Positions 34,214 to 42,873 of a stretch of 64,000 bases of DNA are shown here, one piece after another. A program made the position numbers and the translations under genes. Under the pieces are notes generated by a model that made no database searches, was not told where the DNA came from, and saw only the letters and a program-made list of their open reading frames with translations. Origin of the DNA: Microvirga sp. TS319 (GTDB lineage Bacteria; Pseudomonadota; Alphaproteobacteria; Rhizobiales; Beijerinckiaceae). Position 1 is the stretch's first letter, and each line of letters opens with the position of its first letter. The stretch lies in assembly GCF_041276405.1 (NCBI RefSeq), contig NZ_JBGGGT010000001.1, positions 1,542,501 through 1,606,500 of the forward strand, given 5' to 3'.

Positions 34214-35091
34214 CTCTTGAGCCTCGGGTTGAGCTGATCGCGGATTTGGTCGCCGACCAGGTTGATCGCGAAAATGAGAATGATGAGTGCAATTCCCGGA
34301 TAGATCGAAATCCAGTATCGGCCGGACAGCATGTACTGAAATCCGTTGGCGATCAGCATTCCGAGAGACGGCTCCGTGGGGGGAAGCCCGACGCCCAGGA
34401 ACGACAGCGTCGCTTCGAGTGAGATGGCGCTGGCGATCTGCACCGTGGCAACGACGATCAGGGGCGGCATGGAGTTCGGCAGGATGTGGCGCAGCACGAC
34501 CTTGTACGCGGGCAGAGGTGTGGAGAGAGCGGCCTCCACGTAGTCCTTGTGACGCTCGGCCGAGGCCGCGCCATGGGCCGTGCGGGCGAAGTAGGCATAT
34601 TGAGCCGCGACGAGCGCAATGATGAGCTGGCCCTTCCCCTGCCCCAGCAGGGCTGCGATCACGAAGGACAGCAGAATGGCCGGGAAGGAGAGCTGGAGAT
34701 CGATCACTCTCATGATGAGGGCTTCGATCCGGCCGCCGAGATAGGCGGCCGTCGCTCCGACCGTTGCCCCGAGCGCAAAGGCAACCGCCCCCGCGACGAG
34801 GCCCATTTGCAGGGAGATGCGCAATCCATAAAGAATGGCCGACAGGAGATCCCTCCCCTGAGCATCCGTCCCCAGGAGGTGCACGAAACCGGCCGTGCCG
34901 ACGTACCCCGGAGGGCGCCGCGCATCGCGCAGGGCCAGGCTCGACAGGTCATAAGGGTCCTGCGGTGCGATCAGAGGCGCCAGAAGCGCAAGACCGATCA
35001 TCACGACGACAATGACGAGCCCGGCGACCGCGACCGGACTTTCGCGGAAATCGGCAAAGAAGCGGGCTACGGGAGAATCGCGATTGATCAT
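34210..35091 (-). CDS. Dipeptide/oligopeptide ABC transporter permease (DppC/OppC type)
   Basis: 293 residues with six hydrophobic segments. The N-terminal helix VAVAGLVIVVVMIGLALLAP is followed by the typical LLGTDAQGRDLLSAILYGLR (about 73-92). The EAA-like loop contains DYVEAALSTPLPAYKVVLRH (about 184-203). Four-base overlaps link it with the DppB-like gene upstream and the DppD-like gene downstream. Inner-membrane channel partner. Confidence 0.94.
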   Translation of the reverse strand: MINRDSPVARFFADFRESPVAVAGLVIVVVMIGLALLAPLIAPQDPYDLSSLALRDARRPPGYVGTAGFVHLLGTDAQGRDLLSAILYGLRISLQMGLVAGAVAFALGATVGATAAYLGGRIEALIMRVIDLQLSFPAILLSFVIAALLGQGKGQLIIALVAAQYAYFARTAHGAASAERHKDYVEAALSTPLPAYKVVLRHILPNSMPPLIVVATVQIASAISLEATLSFLGVGLPPTEPSLGMLIANGFQYMLSGRYWISIYPGIALIILIFAINLVGDQIRDQLNPRLKR

Positions 35092-36059
35092 GCCCGCCTC
35101 CTACGCAGTCGTGGGTCGAGCGCAGCATAAGAGAGATCCACGACGAGATTGATTGTGATGAAAAAGAAGGCGACGAGCACCAGATACGCCACCATGACGG
35201 GTCGGTCGAGCATGGTAATCGAGTCGATGATCAGCTTGCCGAGCCCCGGCCACGAGAAGATTGTCTCGGTCACGACCGCGAAGGCGAGCGTCGAACCGAA
35301 CTCAAGGCCGAAGACGGTAATGATCGGGATGGAGATGAGACGCAGCACATGCCGGAGCAGCACGGTTCTCTCCCCCAAGCCCGCCGCACGGGCGAACTTG
35401 ATGGTGTCGGTGAGCATCACCTCCCGGGTTCCGGCACGCGCCAGCCGGATCATCAGTGCGAACTTGAACAGCGCAAGATTGATGGCCGGCAGAATGAGAT
35501 GGGCCAGGCCGTCGCCGGTGAGGAAACTCCACTCGATGCCGAAGAGCGACGAGGTCTCCCCGCGTCCGCCGGCCGGCAACCAGCCGAGCTGCACCGCGAA
35601 AGTGAAGATGAGCACCAGCCCGATCCAGAAGGTCGGCACGGAGAATCCCAAGATCGAAAGCGCCATGATCGCCTTCGATATCCGGCTTTCCGGCCGGTAT
35701 CCGGCATACATGCCGACGGGCACTCCGATCAGTGCAGCACCCAGAACGGCCGTCACGGCGAGTTCAAGGGTGGCTGGAAGCCGCGACAGGATCAGGTCGG
35801 CGACGGGCATGTTGTAGACCAGCGACTGCCCGAGCTCGCCGTGCAGGGCCCGTCCGAGAAACGAGAAGTACTGCTCCCACAGCGGACGGTCGAGACCATA
35901 CTGCGCGATCGCAGCCGCACGAATATCCTGGGTCGCGTCCGGCGAGATCAGGACATCGATCGGATTACCGATGGCAAAGACGCCAACGAAAACGAGCCCC
36001 GACATCGCCAGCATGACGACGAGCGCCTGCGCCAATCTTTGGATGAGAAATCCTAGCAT
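35088..36059 (-). CDS. Dipeptide/oligopeptide ABC transporter permease (DppB/OppB type)
   Basis: 323 residues with six hydrophobic segments. The N-terminus LGFLIQRLAQALVVMLAMSG and the LDRPLWEQYFSFLGRALHGE loop (about 55-74) are family hallmarks. The EAA-like loop is around TIKFARAAGLGERTVLLRHV (about 219-238). It forms the permease pair with the DppC-like protein. It starts 24 bases after the creatininase-family gene and is in the same operon. Confidence 0.94.
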   Translation of the reverse strand: MLGFLIQRLAQALVVMLAMSGLVFVGVFAIGNPIDVLISPDATQDIRAAAIAQYGLDRPLWEQYFSFLGRALHGELGQSLVYNMPVADLILSRLPATLELAVTAVLGAALIGVPVGMYAGYRPESRISKAIMALSILGFSVPTFWIGLVLIFTFAVQLGWLPAGGRGETSSLFGIEWSFLTGDGLAHLILPAINLALFKFALMIRLARAGTREVMLTDTIKFARAAGLGERTVLLRHVLRLISIPIITVFGLEFGSTLAFAVVTETIFSWPGLGKLIIDSITMLDRPVMVAYLVLVAFFFITINLVVDLSYAALDPRLRRRRA

Positions 36060-36082
36060 GAATTCGTCCTGTCACCGCGGCT

Positions 36083-36784
36083 TCAGGGCCAATTCGACGC
36101 GATAAGGCCGCGCGTTTCCTCGACGGCGACCTTCCAGATCGCCATCATGTCTTCATCCGGCCGCTGATAAAGGCCGTGATAATTTCCATCTCCCAGAAGA
36201 GCACGCTTCTCGGTCGGGTTCGACATGCCGAGGCGCGTGAAATCGACCGATGGCTTGCGCTCCGCCGGCATGACGACATCGGCAAGCCGGGTCCAAGGGA
36301 AGTTTTCCATCCACGAGGCATGCGAAGCCGCCGGGTCGATCTCCATGACCGTGGACCACACGCGCGGCGCACGCCACCAATCGTGGAATTTCACACGCGC
36401 ATCGCGGCGCCGGTCCATCCATTCGGAGATAAAGCTCGTCACGGGCGTGTTGCCGCCATGGCCGTTCACGATGACGATGCGGCGAAAGCCTCCACGGTAA
36501 AGGCTTTCGAGAATATCCTCCATCACGGAAAGGTAGCTCGACATCCGCAACGAGATCGTTCCGGGATAGTCGAGGAAACCCGTTGCAAGCCCATATGGCA
36601 GGACAGGGAATACCGGAACGCCGAGCGGCTCAGCCGCCTCGGTCGCGACCCGCTCGGCGAGGATCATATCGACGCAAAGGCTGAGATACGCGTGCTGCTC
36701 GACACTGCCGATCGGAAGGACGCAACAGTCATCGTCGCGTACGCGCGCCTCGACCTGCATCCAGTTCATGTCTGCAATCTTCAT
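36083..36784 (-). CDS. Creatininase-family amidohydrolase
   Basis: 233 residues. Motifs of the creatininase / creatinine amidohydrolase family are present: LPIGSVEQHAYLSLCVDMIL (about 23-42, metal Glu, His, Asp), the strand-turn PVLPYGLATGFLDYPGTI, and VNGHGGNTPV (about 105-114, metal His). Members open cyclic amides or act on formamide-type bonds in the cytoplasm. It is the first gene of the Dpp-type operon and begins at the divergent promoter region shared with the MarR gene. The substrate is probably a cyclic or amide-containing compound that the transporter takes up. Confidence 0.88.
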   Translation of the reverse strand: MKIADMNWMQVEARVRDDDCCVLPIGSVEQHAYLSLCVDMILAERVATEAAEPLGVPVFPVLPYGLATGFLDYPGTISLRMSSYLSVMEDILESLYRGGFRRIVIVNGHGGNTPVTSFISEWMDRRRDARVKFHDWWRAPRVWSTVMEIDPAASHASWMENFPWTRLADVVMPAERKPSVDFTRLGMSNPTEKRALLGDGNYHGLYQRPDEDMMAIWKVAVEETRGLIASNWP

Positions 36785-36864
36785 GCCCCCTCCGATGTAG
36801 CTGGCTCGCTCAAGGGCCTGCTTCGAGGCGGATTTGTCCTGAGCGTAGATATCAATATCGTTTT

Positions 36865-36920
36865 ATATGAAACTTTAATTAAAGAATTAACTAGGCATTG
36901 ACAACTGTCAAGTTTCATAT
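36865..36920. promoter_or_regulatory. Divergent promoter/operator region with nested palindromes (MarR candidate)
   Basis: Two arms ATATGAAACTT (36865-36875) and AAGTTTCATAT (36910-36920) are perfect 11-base complements. Just left of and overlapping the right arm is a palindrome TTGACA-AC-TGTCAA (36898-36911), in which both halves read TTGACA outward, a -35-like box for each direction. The region separates the creatininase/Dpp operon from the MarR and binding-protein genes. This is the expected place for a MarR dimer site controlling both units. Confidence 0.6.
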
Positions 36921-36984
36921 CGAACTAAATGGGAGAAATCGGGCTGACGTTTCAATCCCGTCAGGAACGACCGATAGGAGACCG

Positions 36985-37530
36985 ATGACAGCGCACGACA
37001 CCCTGGATGGGACGGAAGCCCCGCACGAAGGGAGCCAGTCGCATCTCGACCCCCTCGTCGAGATCCGGCTCTGGCATAACCCGTGCTGGTTCTCCTTCCG
37101 CATCAACTATTTGGCCCTGCATTTCAACATCCCGATCTACGGCTGGATCGAGCAGTTCCATGGCGTGACCAGGCCCGAATTCGTCGTGCTCTACTCGGTG
37201 GGCCTGAAAGCAGGAATCGCCGCGAAGAACATCTGCGGGTCGACCGGTTTTCCGAAGCCGACGATCAGCCGCGCCATTCAGCTGCTCTTGAAGCGAAACC
37301 TTCTTCGACGGGAAGTCGACCCGGCGGATCAGCGCAGCTATGTCCTGCATCTCACGGAAGCAGGCCGAACCATCTTCGACGAGGCCATGCCAGTCATGGT
37401 CGAGCGCGAGCGCACGATGCTCGCGCGCCTGAGCCCGGCAGAGCGTTCAATGCTCTCCGAACTCCTAGCCAAAGTGGTCGTCGATTCTCCCACTTGGCCA
37501 ACGTCTATCACTCCAGAGGACCCAGTATGA
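36985..37530 (+). CDS. MarR-family transcriptional regulator
   Basis: 181 residues. The winged helix-turn-helix spans about 80-140: NICGSTGFPKPTISRAIQLL is the recognition region and REVDPADQRSYVLHLTEAGR is the wing. MarR proteins are small-molecule-responsive repressors or activators. The ATG at 36985 is preceded by AGGAG; the longer frame from 36898 would include the operator palindrome. Its stop overlaps the ATG of the binding-protein gene, so the two are co-expressed. It probably regulates the divergent Dpp-type operon. Confidence 0.88.
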   Translation: MTAHDTLDGTEAPHEGSQSHLDPLVEIRLWHNPCWFSFRINYLALHFNIPIYGWIEQFHGVTRPEFVVLYSVGLKAGIAAKNICGSTGFPKPTISRAIQLLLKRNLLRREVDPADQRSYVLHLTEAGRTIFDEAMPVMVERERTMLARLSPAERSMLSELLAKVVVDSPTWPTSITPEDPV

Positions 37531-39122
37531 AGTATTTTGGACATCTCCCACGTGCCATTGCCCTCGCGACGATTCTCACGGCCACGGTGTCGGCCGGAGC
37601 GCTGGCGCAGACCCTGACGATCGGCGTGCGCGCCGGCCCAGCCTCGATGGACCCTCACTTCACGGCGGCCGGCACTCACGCCGAGGCTGTGAAGCATGTC
37701 TTCGAACCGCTCGTGAAATCGGGAGACAACCTCGAGCTCGAGCCCGGCCTGGCCGAGAGCTGGAAGGCTCTTGACGACACCACATGGGAGTTCAAGCTCC
37801 GGCAGGGCGTAAAATTCCATGACGGGTCGGACTTCACCGCCGAGGACGTCAAGTTCTCGATCGAACGTATTCCCAATGTCACGGGTCCCAACCCGACGAC
37901 CGTCTATGTGCGGCGCGTCAAAGAGGTGAAGATCGTCGATCCGCATACCATCCAGATCAAGACCGACGGCCCCGCCCCCAATCTGCCGAACGATTTCATT
38001 CGTCTTTTCGTGGTCTCGAGCAAAGCCGCCAAGGCTTACTCCACCAAGGACACCGCAAACGAGGGCTTCAATACGGGCAAGGCCACGATCGGCACCGGGC
38101 CTTACAAGTACGTCTCGTGGACGCCCAAAGAGGAACTGGTCCTCGAGCGTTTCGACGGATACTGGGGCGGCAAGGAGCCGTGGGAAAAGGTTGTCCGTAA
38201 GGAAATCCCGAACGACGCGGGCCGCGTGGCACAGCTCAAGGCCGGTCAGCTGGACATCATCGCCAGAGTTCCCTCCTCCGACGTGCCCACCTTGGAGAAG
38301 GATTCCAAGCTGCGCGTGACCAAGGCGGACAGCGTCTATCTCTTCCAGCTCGACTTCGACTTCCGTGAGAAGTCCCCGCAGGTCGCGGCCAAGGACGGAT
38401 CGGCTCTCCCGAAGAACCCCTTCCTCGACTCGAAGGTGCGTGAAGCGTTCGATCTTGCCATTGATCGTGAAACACTGACCGAAATCGCGATGGAAGGGCT
38501 GGGCAAGCCCGCTGCGCAGCTCATCACCGACAACATCTTCGGCTACAACAAGTCGATTCAGGTGACGAAGTCCGATCCGAAGCGTGCCAAGGAGCTCCTG
38601 AAGGAAGCCGGCTATCCGAACGGATTCAAGGTGACGTTCAGCTTCACGAACGATCGCCTGCAGAGCGACGGCGCGGTGGGTGCGTCCATTGCTCAGATGC
38701 TGGCCGGTATCGGGATCGACGCACAGGCGAACGCCGTCCCGGGCGCCGTCTACTTCCCGGCCAAGACACGGGGCGACTACTCCTTCACGATGTCGGGATG
38801 GGGCACTCTCACGGGCGAAAGCAACTATACGCTCGCGGCACTGATCCATACCAACAATCCTGAGACGAAGATGGGCGGCTTCAATGTTCGCGGCTACTCC
38901 AACCCGGTCATGGACAAGCTGATCGAGGATGCTGCAGCCGAAATGGACAGCGACAAGCGTCGTTCCCTCCTGGAGCAGGCTAACGCCATGGTCGCCAAGG
39001 AGCGGCCCAACCTTCCGATCGCATCCATCGTGACAGCCTGGGCGATGCGGAAGGACAAGGTGACGATCGTCCCGCGCGCGGATGAAGATACATTGGCGAT
39101 GAATATCAAGCCGGTGAAGTAA
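37527..39122 (+). CDS. Family 5 peptide/nickel-type ABC substrate-binding protein
   Basis: 531 residues. A signal peptide is visible (YFGHLPRAIALATILTATVS, cleavage after ALA). The mature chain starts TLTIGVRAGPASMDPHFTAA. SBP_bac_5 features follow, such as LEPGLAESWKALDDTTWEFK (about 74-93), FHDGSDFTAEDVKFSIERI (about 101-119) and ATIGTGPYKYVSWTP. It captures peptides or related compounds for the Dpp-type permeases encoded by the divergent operon, which has no other binding protein. Start overlaps the MarR stop (ATGA). A hairpin follows the stop. Confidence 0.94.
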   Translation: MKYFGHLPRAIALATILTATVSAGALAQTLTIGVRAGPASMDPHFTAAGTHAEAVKHVFEPLVKSGDNLELEPGLAESWKALDDTTWEFKLRQGVKFHDGSDFTAEDVKFSIERIPNVTGPNPTTVYVRRVKEVKIVDPHTIQIKTDGPAPNLPNDFIRLFVVSSKAAKAYSTKDTANEGFNTGKATIGTGPYKYVSWTPKEELVLERFDGYWGGKEPWEKVVRKEIPNDAGRVAQLKAGQLDIIARVPSSDVPTLEKDSKLRVTKADSVYLFQLDFDFREKSPQVAAKDGSALPKNPFLDSKVREAFDLAIDRETLTEIAMEGLGKPAAQLITDNIFGYNKSIQVTKSDPKRAKELLKEAGYPNGFKVTFSFTNDRLQSDGAVGASIAQMLAGIGIDAQANAVPGAVYFPAKTRGDYSFTMSGWGTLTGESNYTLAALIHTNNPETKMGGFNVRGYSNPVMDKLIEDAAAEMDSDKRRSLLEQANAMVAKERPNLPIASIVTAWAMRKDKVTIVPRADEDTLAMNIKPVK

Positions 39123-39144
39123 GACCCTTGTAAACAGGACGAAA

Positions 39145-39175
39145 GTGGCTCGCGGATCCGACATTCGCGAGCCAC
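39145..39175 (+). terminator. Hairpin after the binding-protein gene
   Basis: Arms GTGGCTCGCG (39145-39154) and CGCGAGCCAC (39166-39175) are perfect complements with an 11-base loop, 22 bases after the stop at 39122. There is no T-run, so it may be a weak terminator or a 3'-end stabiliser of the mRNA. Confidence 0.5.
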
Positions 39176-39485
39176 CGAAGGCGGTCGGCGGCAGGCGCGC
39201 GAATGCTGCCTCGCGCTACCCGAACGACATTCGCAGGCTCTCGTCGCAACGGAGAGCTTCGTCGAACAGCCATATCCCATCCGCTGAGCGGACCAACGAT
39301 ATCGGCCACGACTTTGCCAGAGTGGATGCACAGCGCAACCCGAACCAGCGCATACCGCCAGCGGGCCTGACCATCGTGCAAGCCTCAGGCGACCATTCTA
39401 TGCATATCTCGGCAATGCTTGATTCCAGGCAACATCCGATTCGGGCGGACCGAATCATCTCACCTTGAAATTTGTCGGCCTGCGA
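39176..39485. other. Intergenic stretch before the chemoreceptor gene
   Basis: About 310 bases. No gene recognised. It presumably includes the promoter of the methyl-accepting chemotaxis gene. Short frames on either strand have no recognisable motif. Confidence 0.4.
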
Positions 39486-41204
39486 ATGCGCTGCGAGCGG
39501 GCTAAATGGGGGCAAAAGTTGGCGCTTCAAAAACTTTCTATACGCTCGAAGCTTGTGGGAGCATTCTCGATCCTGCTCCTGCTGCTGATCGGGAGCAGTT
39601 CGTTCAGCATCAGAGGTCTGAGCACGCTCAACCAACAAACTGTCGCCGTTGCTGACGAGTGGCTGCCTGGCATTGAGAAGGTAGGAGCGCTCAATGCCGC
39701 CGCGGTCGAATATCAATTGACCTTCCTGCGCCACCTTATGGCGCCGGATTCCGACTCCAAGCGGGAGGTTGATGCCGAGCTTGAAGCCAAGGCTAAGGAA
39801 ATCCTGGAGGCGCGCAAACAATATGAGCAGACCATCACACGCGACGATGTGCGTGCGCTGTATGAAGTCTTCAGCCGTGCGTGGGACACGTTTGAAGTCG
39901 AGATGAATGCGGCCATCGGGTTCTCCAGAAACTTTCAGGACTCGAGAGCATCCAACCAGAACATTCAGAAAGTTCGGCCTGCCGCAGTCGATGTCAGGGC
40001 CGCACTGGCAAACCTCGTGCAGCTCAACGCGGATCATGCAAGTGATGCAAGCAAGACCGCCGCAGAGGTCTACACGGCGACTCGCGGCATGATCATCGCC
40101 ATCGTGATCGGAGCGGCTCTTCTGGCCGTTGCCATGTCGTTCCTGATCATTCGCAGCATTGTGCAGGGCATCAAGGACGTAACTGTGCCGATGAACGCGT
40201 TGGCTGCCGGTGATCTCTCGGTCTCTGTTCCGTTCCGCGGCGAGAAAATCGAGATGGGCAGGATCGCCGATGCCGTCCAGGTCTTCAAAGAGGCCTTGAT
40301 CGCGAAGCGAAAGGCCGACGAAGCGGCTGCGCTGGAAGCCGACGCCAAGACGCATCGCGCGCAGATGCTCGACGATCTCACCAAGAGCTTCGAGCAGAAT
40401 GTCTCCATCCTGACCGATAGTCTTACCACGTCGGCAAGCGAGATGGAGGGGACCGCTCAGTCGATGGCGGCCATTGCCGACCAGACGAATGGTCAAACGG
40501 TCACGGCGGCATCGGCCGCCGAGCAGACCTCCGCCAACGTCCAGACTGTGGCCGCGGCCACGGAGGAGCTCTCGATTTCGATCAGGGAAATCGCCAGCCA
40601 GGTAATACAATCCTCCCGGATTGCCGAGCAGGCCGTGGCAGATGCTCAGCGCACGAACGATATCGTTCAAACCCTCGTCGCCTCGGCGGAAAAGATCGGC
40701 AACGTGATCGCGCTCATCGACAACATTGCGGGCCAGACGAACCTGCTGGCGCTCAACGCCACCATCGAAGCGGCGCGGGCCGGTGAAGCCGGTAAAGGCT
40801 TTGCGGTTGTCGCGTCTGAGGTCAAGGAGCTGGCGACCCAGACAACCAAGGCCACTGACGAGATTTCGGTTCAGATCGGATCCGTTCAGCAGGTGACAGG
40901 GCAGGCGGTGAGTGCAATTGAGCAGATCGCCAAGACCATTACGGAAATGTCCCAGATATCGGTCTCGATCGCGGCCGCTATGGAAGAGCAGGGAGCCGCC
41001 ACGGCAGAGATTGCCCGGAACGTGCAGGAGGCGGCCCGCGGCACGGAGCAGGTCACCGGAACTATCACCGATGTCCGCCAGGGCGCCGGCGAGACAGGCT
41101 CCGCTGCGTCCAGGGTGCTCTCGGCAGCTCAGGAACTTGCGCGGCAATCCACCAGTCTGGGGCAGGAAGTCAGCTCCTTCCTGGCGGGTGTCAAGGCTGC
41201 CTGA
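39486..41204 (+). CDS. Methyl-accepting chemotaxis protein
   Basis: About 572 residues. A first transmembrane helix ([20 protein letters not shown]) is followed by a four-helix-bundle ligand domain of about 150 residues and a second helix ([20 protein letters not shown]). A HAMP segment follows ([17 protein letters not shown]). The long coiled-coil signalling domain contains the tip hairpin [20 protein letters not shown] and [23 protein letters not shown] sequence (here [20 protein letters not shown]). It senses a ligand in the periplasm and controls CheA. ATG 39486 is chosen, but a TTG at 39519 after GGGGG is also possible. The ligand may be a compound imported by the neighbouring transporter. 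Confidence 0.92.
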   Translation: MRCERAKWGQKLALQKLSIRSKLVGAFSILLLLLIGSSSFSIRGLSTLNQQTVAVADEWLPGIEKVGALNAAAVEYQLTFLRHLMAPDSDSKREVDAELEAKAKEILEARKQYEQTITRDDVRALYEVFSRAWDTFEVEMNAAIGFSRNFQDSRASNQNIQKVRPAAVDVRAALANLVQLNADHASDASKTAAEVYTATRGMIIAIVIGAALLAVAMSFLIIRSIVQGIKDVTVPMNALAAGDLSVSVPFRGEKIEMGRIADAVQVFKEALIAKRKADEAAALEADAKTHRAQMLDDLTKSFEQNVSILTDSLTTSASEMEGTAQSMAAIADQTNGQTVTAASAAEQTSANVQTVAAATEELSISIREIASQVIQSSRIAEQAVADAQRTNDIVQTLVASAEKIGNVIALIDNIAGQTNLLALNATIEAARAGEAGKGFAVVASEVKELATQTTKATDEISVQIGSVQQVTGQAVSAIEQIAKTITEMSQISVSIAAAMEEQGAATAEIARNVQEAARGTEQVTGTITDVRQGAGETGSAASRVLSAAQELARQSTSLGQEVSSFLAGVKAA

Positions 41205-41231
41205 ACGGGGCAATCAGGCGATACCGGGGCT

Positions 41232-41256
41232 CGAGGCACATCTGCTTTGAGCCTCG
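41232..41256 (+). terminator. Weak hairpin after the chemoreceptor gene
   Basis: Arms CGAGGC (41232-41237) and GCCTCG (41251-41256) with a 13-base loop, followed by CCTTCTTTC, a short pyrimidine run. It lies 27 bases after the stop at 41204. A second short dyad GCCTGA/TCAGGC at 41199-41219 overlaps the stop. Termination function is only plausible. Confidence 0.3.
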
Positions 41257-41370
41257 GCCTTCTTTCATGATCGAAGAGTTGTCTGCGCCGAGCACATCTT
41301 TGCGGCCATCGGCCAGCGCGCCCACGGCGGACCCCGCCAAGTTGGCGGACGAAAAATCCGAGAACCACTC

Positions 41371-42282
41371 TCAGTTCGAGCGGCCGTTCCTATTCTGCTG
41401 AATGGGAAACGGCATGAGGCTGCGACCACAAGGCGTGCTCCAAGGCCGCCTTTGGAGGAACTCCTCGAGAGCTTGCGCGGACATCGGACGGGCAAAGAAA
41501 AAGCCCTGGAGGACATCACACCCGACCGATGCCAGAAACTCGCGCTGTTCTTTCGTTTCGATGCCTTCCGCCGTCACGGTTAAATTCATGGCCCGGCCGA
41601 CCTCGATCATCTCTTTAATGGCCTTCTGAGCGCTTCCTTGGGACTCGCAGCTCAATCCCGCAACAAAGGACTGGTCGATCTTGATCTTGTCGACGGCAAT
41701 GTCGTTCAGGCGCTTCAATCCCGAATATCCGGTTCCGAAATCGTCGAGGGCGATTCGAAAACCGCTCTCGCGCAGGAACGCAATCGATCGCCGAGCCGAT
41801 CCATCTCCGGCAAGGGGCTGATCCTCCGTAATCTCAAACTCGATCTGGCGCGGAAGCGTCCTGCAATTCGCGACAATCCTGACGATCCGTTCGATCAGAA
41901 TTGGGCGCGTAAAAAGCGTCGGAGACAAATTGACGGCGACGGTCAGTTCAGGATGCCGCTTCGCAAGGAAGCAGGCTTCTCGGAGAACGAAGTCCGTGAT
42001 CTGCAGGATCTGTCCGGTTTCCTCGGCGATTGGAATGAACACCCGCGGCGGCACGTCCCCGACCCTGGGATGATGCCAGCGCACGAGGGCCTCAACGGCT
42101 GAAATCTGATCGTCAGAGACGTTGATCTGAGGCTGATAGACGACAGCCAAACCGTTCCCGGATTGCAGGGCGCAGCCGAGCTCTCGGGCTGGAATGCCGC
42201 CCAAGTGGGAATGAATCTCGGAGATCTTCCTCTCAAGGATTTGAAAGTTGATCTCTGTGTCGGTCCGATCCTGAAACAGCAC
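41371..42282 (-). CDS. EAL-domain cyclic-di-GMP phosphodiesterase
   Basis: 303 residues covering one EAL domain from about residue 45 to 290. The catalytic signature is intact: VEALVRWHHP (about 63-72), AVNLSPTLF (about 116-124), EFEITEDQ, LDDFGTGYSGLKRL (about 178-191), VDKIKIDQSFV, AEGIETKEQ and LQGFFFARPM. This predicts active hydrolysis of c-di-GMP. The start is a GTG; the frame remains open for 14 codons upstream to a TAG, and the extra N-terminal residues look coding-like, so a longer ancestral protein may have been shortened. It is convergent with the chemoreceptor gene. Possible roles include biofilm or motility switching. Confidence 0.88.
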   Translation of the reverse strand: MLFQDRTDTEINFQILERKISEIHSHLGGIPARELGCALQSGNGLAVVYQPQINVSDDQISAVEALVRWHHPRVGDVPPRVFIPIAEETGQILQITDFVLREACFLAKRHPELTVAVNLSPTLFTRPILIERIVRIVANCRTLPRQIEFEITEDQPLAGDGSARRSIAFLRESGFRIALDDFGTGYSGLKRLNDIAVDKIKIDQSFVAGLSCESQGSAQKAIKEMIEVGRAMNLTVTAEGIETKEQREFLASVGCDVLQGFFFARPMSAQALEEFLQRRPWSTPCGRSLMPFPIQQNRNGRSN

Positions 42283-42802
42283 AGGGCACTCGGTAAACGG
42301 CAGACTGAGATAGGAAATGGCCTAACCCATTGAAGTGAAAGAGTGCTCTTGCGGCCATTCGACTGGGGAGTGAATTTCGGGCATCGCAGTGCTCTTCACA
42401 CTTCCTGATTGCTTCTTAAACCCTTCTATCACAAAGCGAGGCGTCGCGCGGGCGGTATAGAAACGTAGTTAATCGTTTCTAACGTCCGAATGGTGTTGCC
42501 AAGATAAGGGGCGTCGAGCGTGTTGAGGCGATAATGCCCGCCCCTGGTCCGTGCCGGTATCCCGCAGCAGTATCTCCAATGCGTCGATGAGCGTGATCCT
42601 CGCGAGAACCGCTCCGTCACCATCATTCCGGCACCTTTCCAGCATAAGGGCGACCTCGTGGCTGTCGCCCTTTTACGTCGTCCACGCGGATCCCAGGGTA
42701 ATCAACTCGATTCGAAGAATGGTTTTGCCGATCGGATCATATCCATCTGGCCCGTGCAGGAGAAGCTATTTGGGACCGAAGCTCTCACGCACCTGAACAC
42801 GG
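42283..42802. other. Intergenic stretch with a possible decayed gene on the minus strand
   Basis: About 520 bases. On the minus strand near 42560-42710 a frame reads ALMLERCRNDGDGAVLARIT, then LIDALEILL, which looks protein-like but is interrupted by a stop near 42675. No family is recognised. The rest carries nothing identifiable. Confidence 0.3.
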
Positions 42803-42830
42803 ATGCCGGGTCAGGATCCTGACCCGGCAT
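42803..42830 (-). terminator. 28-bp perfect palindrome downstream of the aminotransferase gene
   Basis: The half-site ATGCCGGGTCAGGA is followed without spacer by its exact complement. As RNA it would form a long hairpin with a small terminal loop. It is the second of two tandem hairpins after the minus-strand aminotransferase gene. Function as terminator or binding site is inferred. Confidence 0.6.
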
Positions 42831-42834
42831 GCGT

Positions 42835-42865
42835 GCGGCCTGCGCCGCTCTTCGGCGCAGGCCGC
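42835..42865 (-). terminator. Strong hairpin directly after the aminotransferase stop
   Basis: Arms GCGGCCTGCGCCG and CGGCGCAGGCCGC are perfect 13-base complements with the loop CTCTT. It lies eight bases beyond the aminotransferase stop (42874). No T-run follows on the minus strand, but the stem is very stable and the tandem palindrome follows immediately. Confidence 0.65.
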
Positions 42866-42873
42866 TATCGCGA

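Noticed and set aside
37338..39164. 608-codon open frame on the minus strand opposite the family 5 binding protein
   Set aside because: The plus strand encodes a complete binding protein with signal peptide; the antisense frame lacks motifs and a ribosome site.
39216..41213. 665-codon open frame opposite the chemoreceptor
   Set aside because: Antisense to a clear MCP; low-complexity Gly/Arg/Asp composition typical of a shadow frame.
42551..42796. 81-codon plus-strand frame after the EAL gene
   Set aside because: Serine/arginine-rich without structure; the minus strand looks slightly more protein-like but is broken by a stop.
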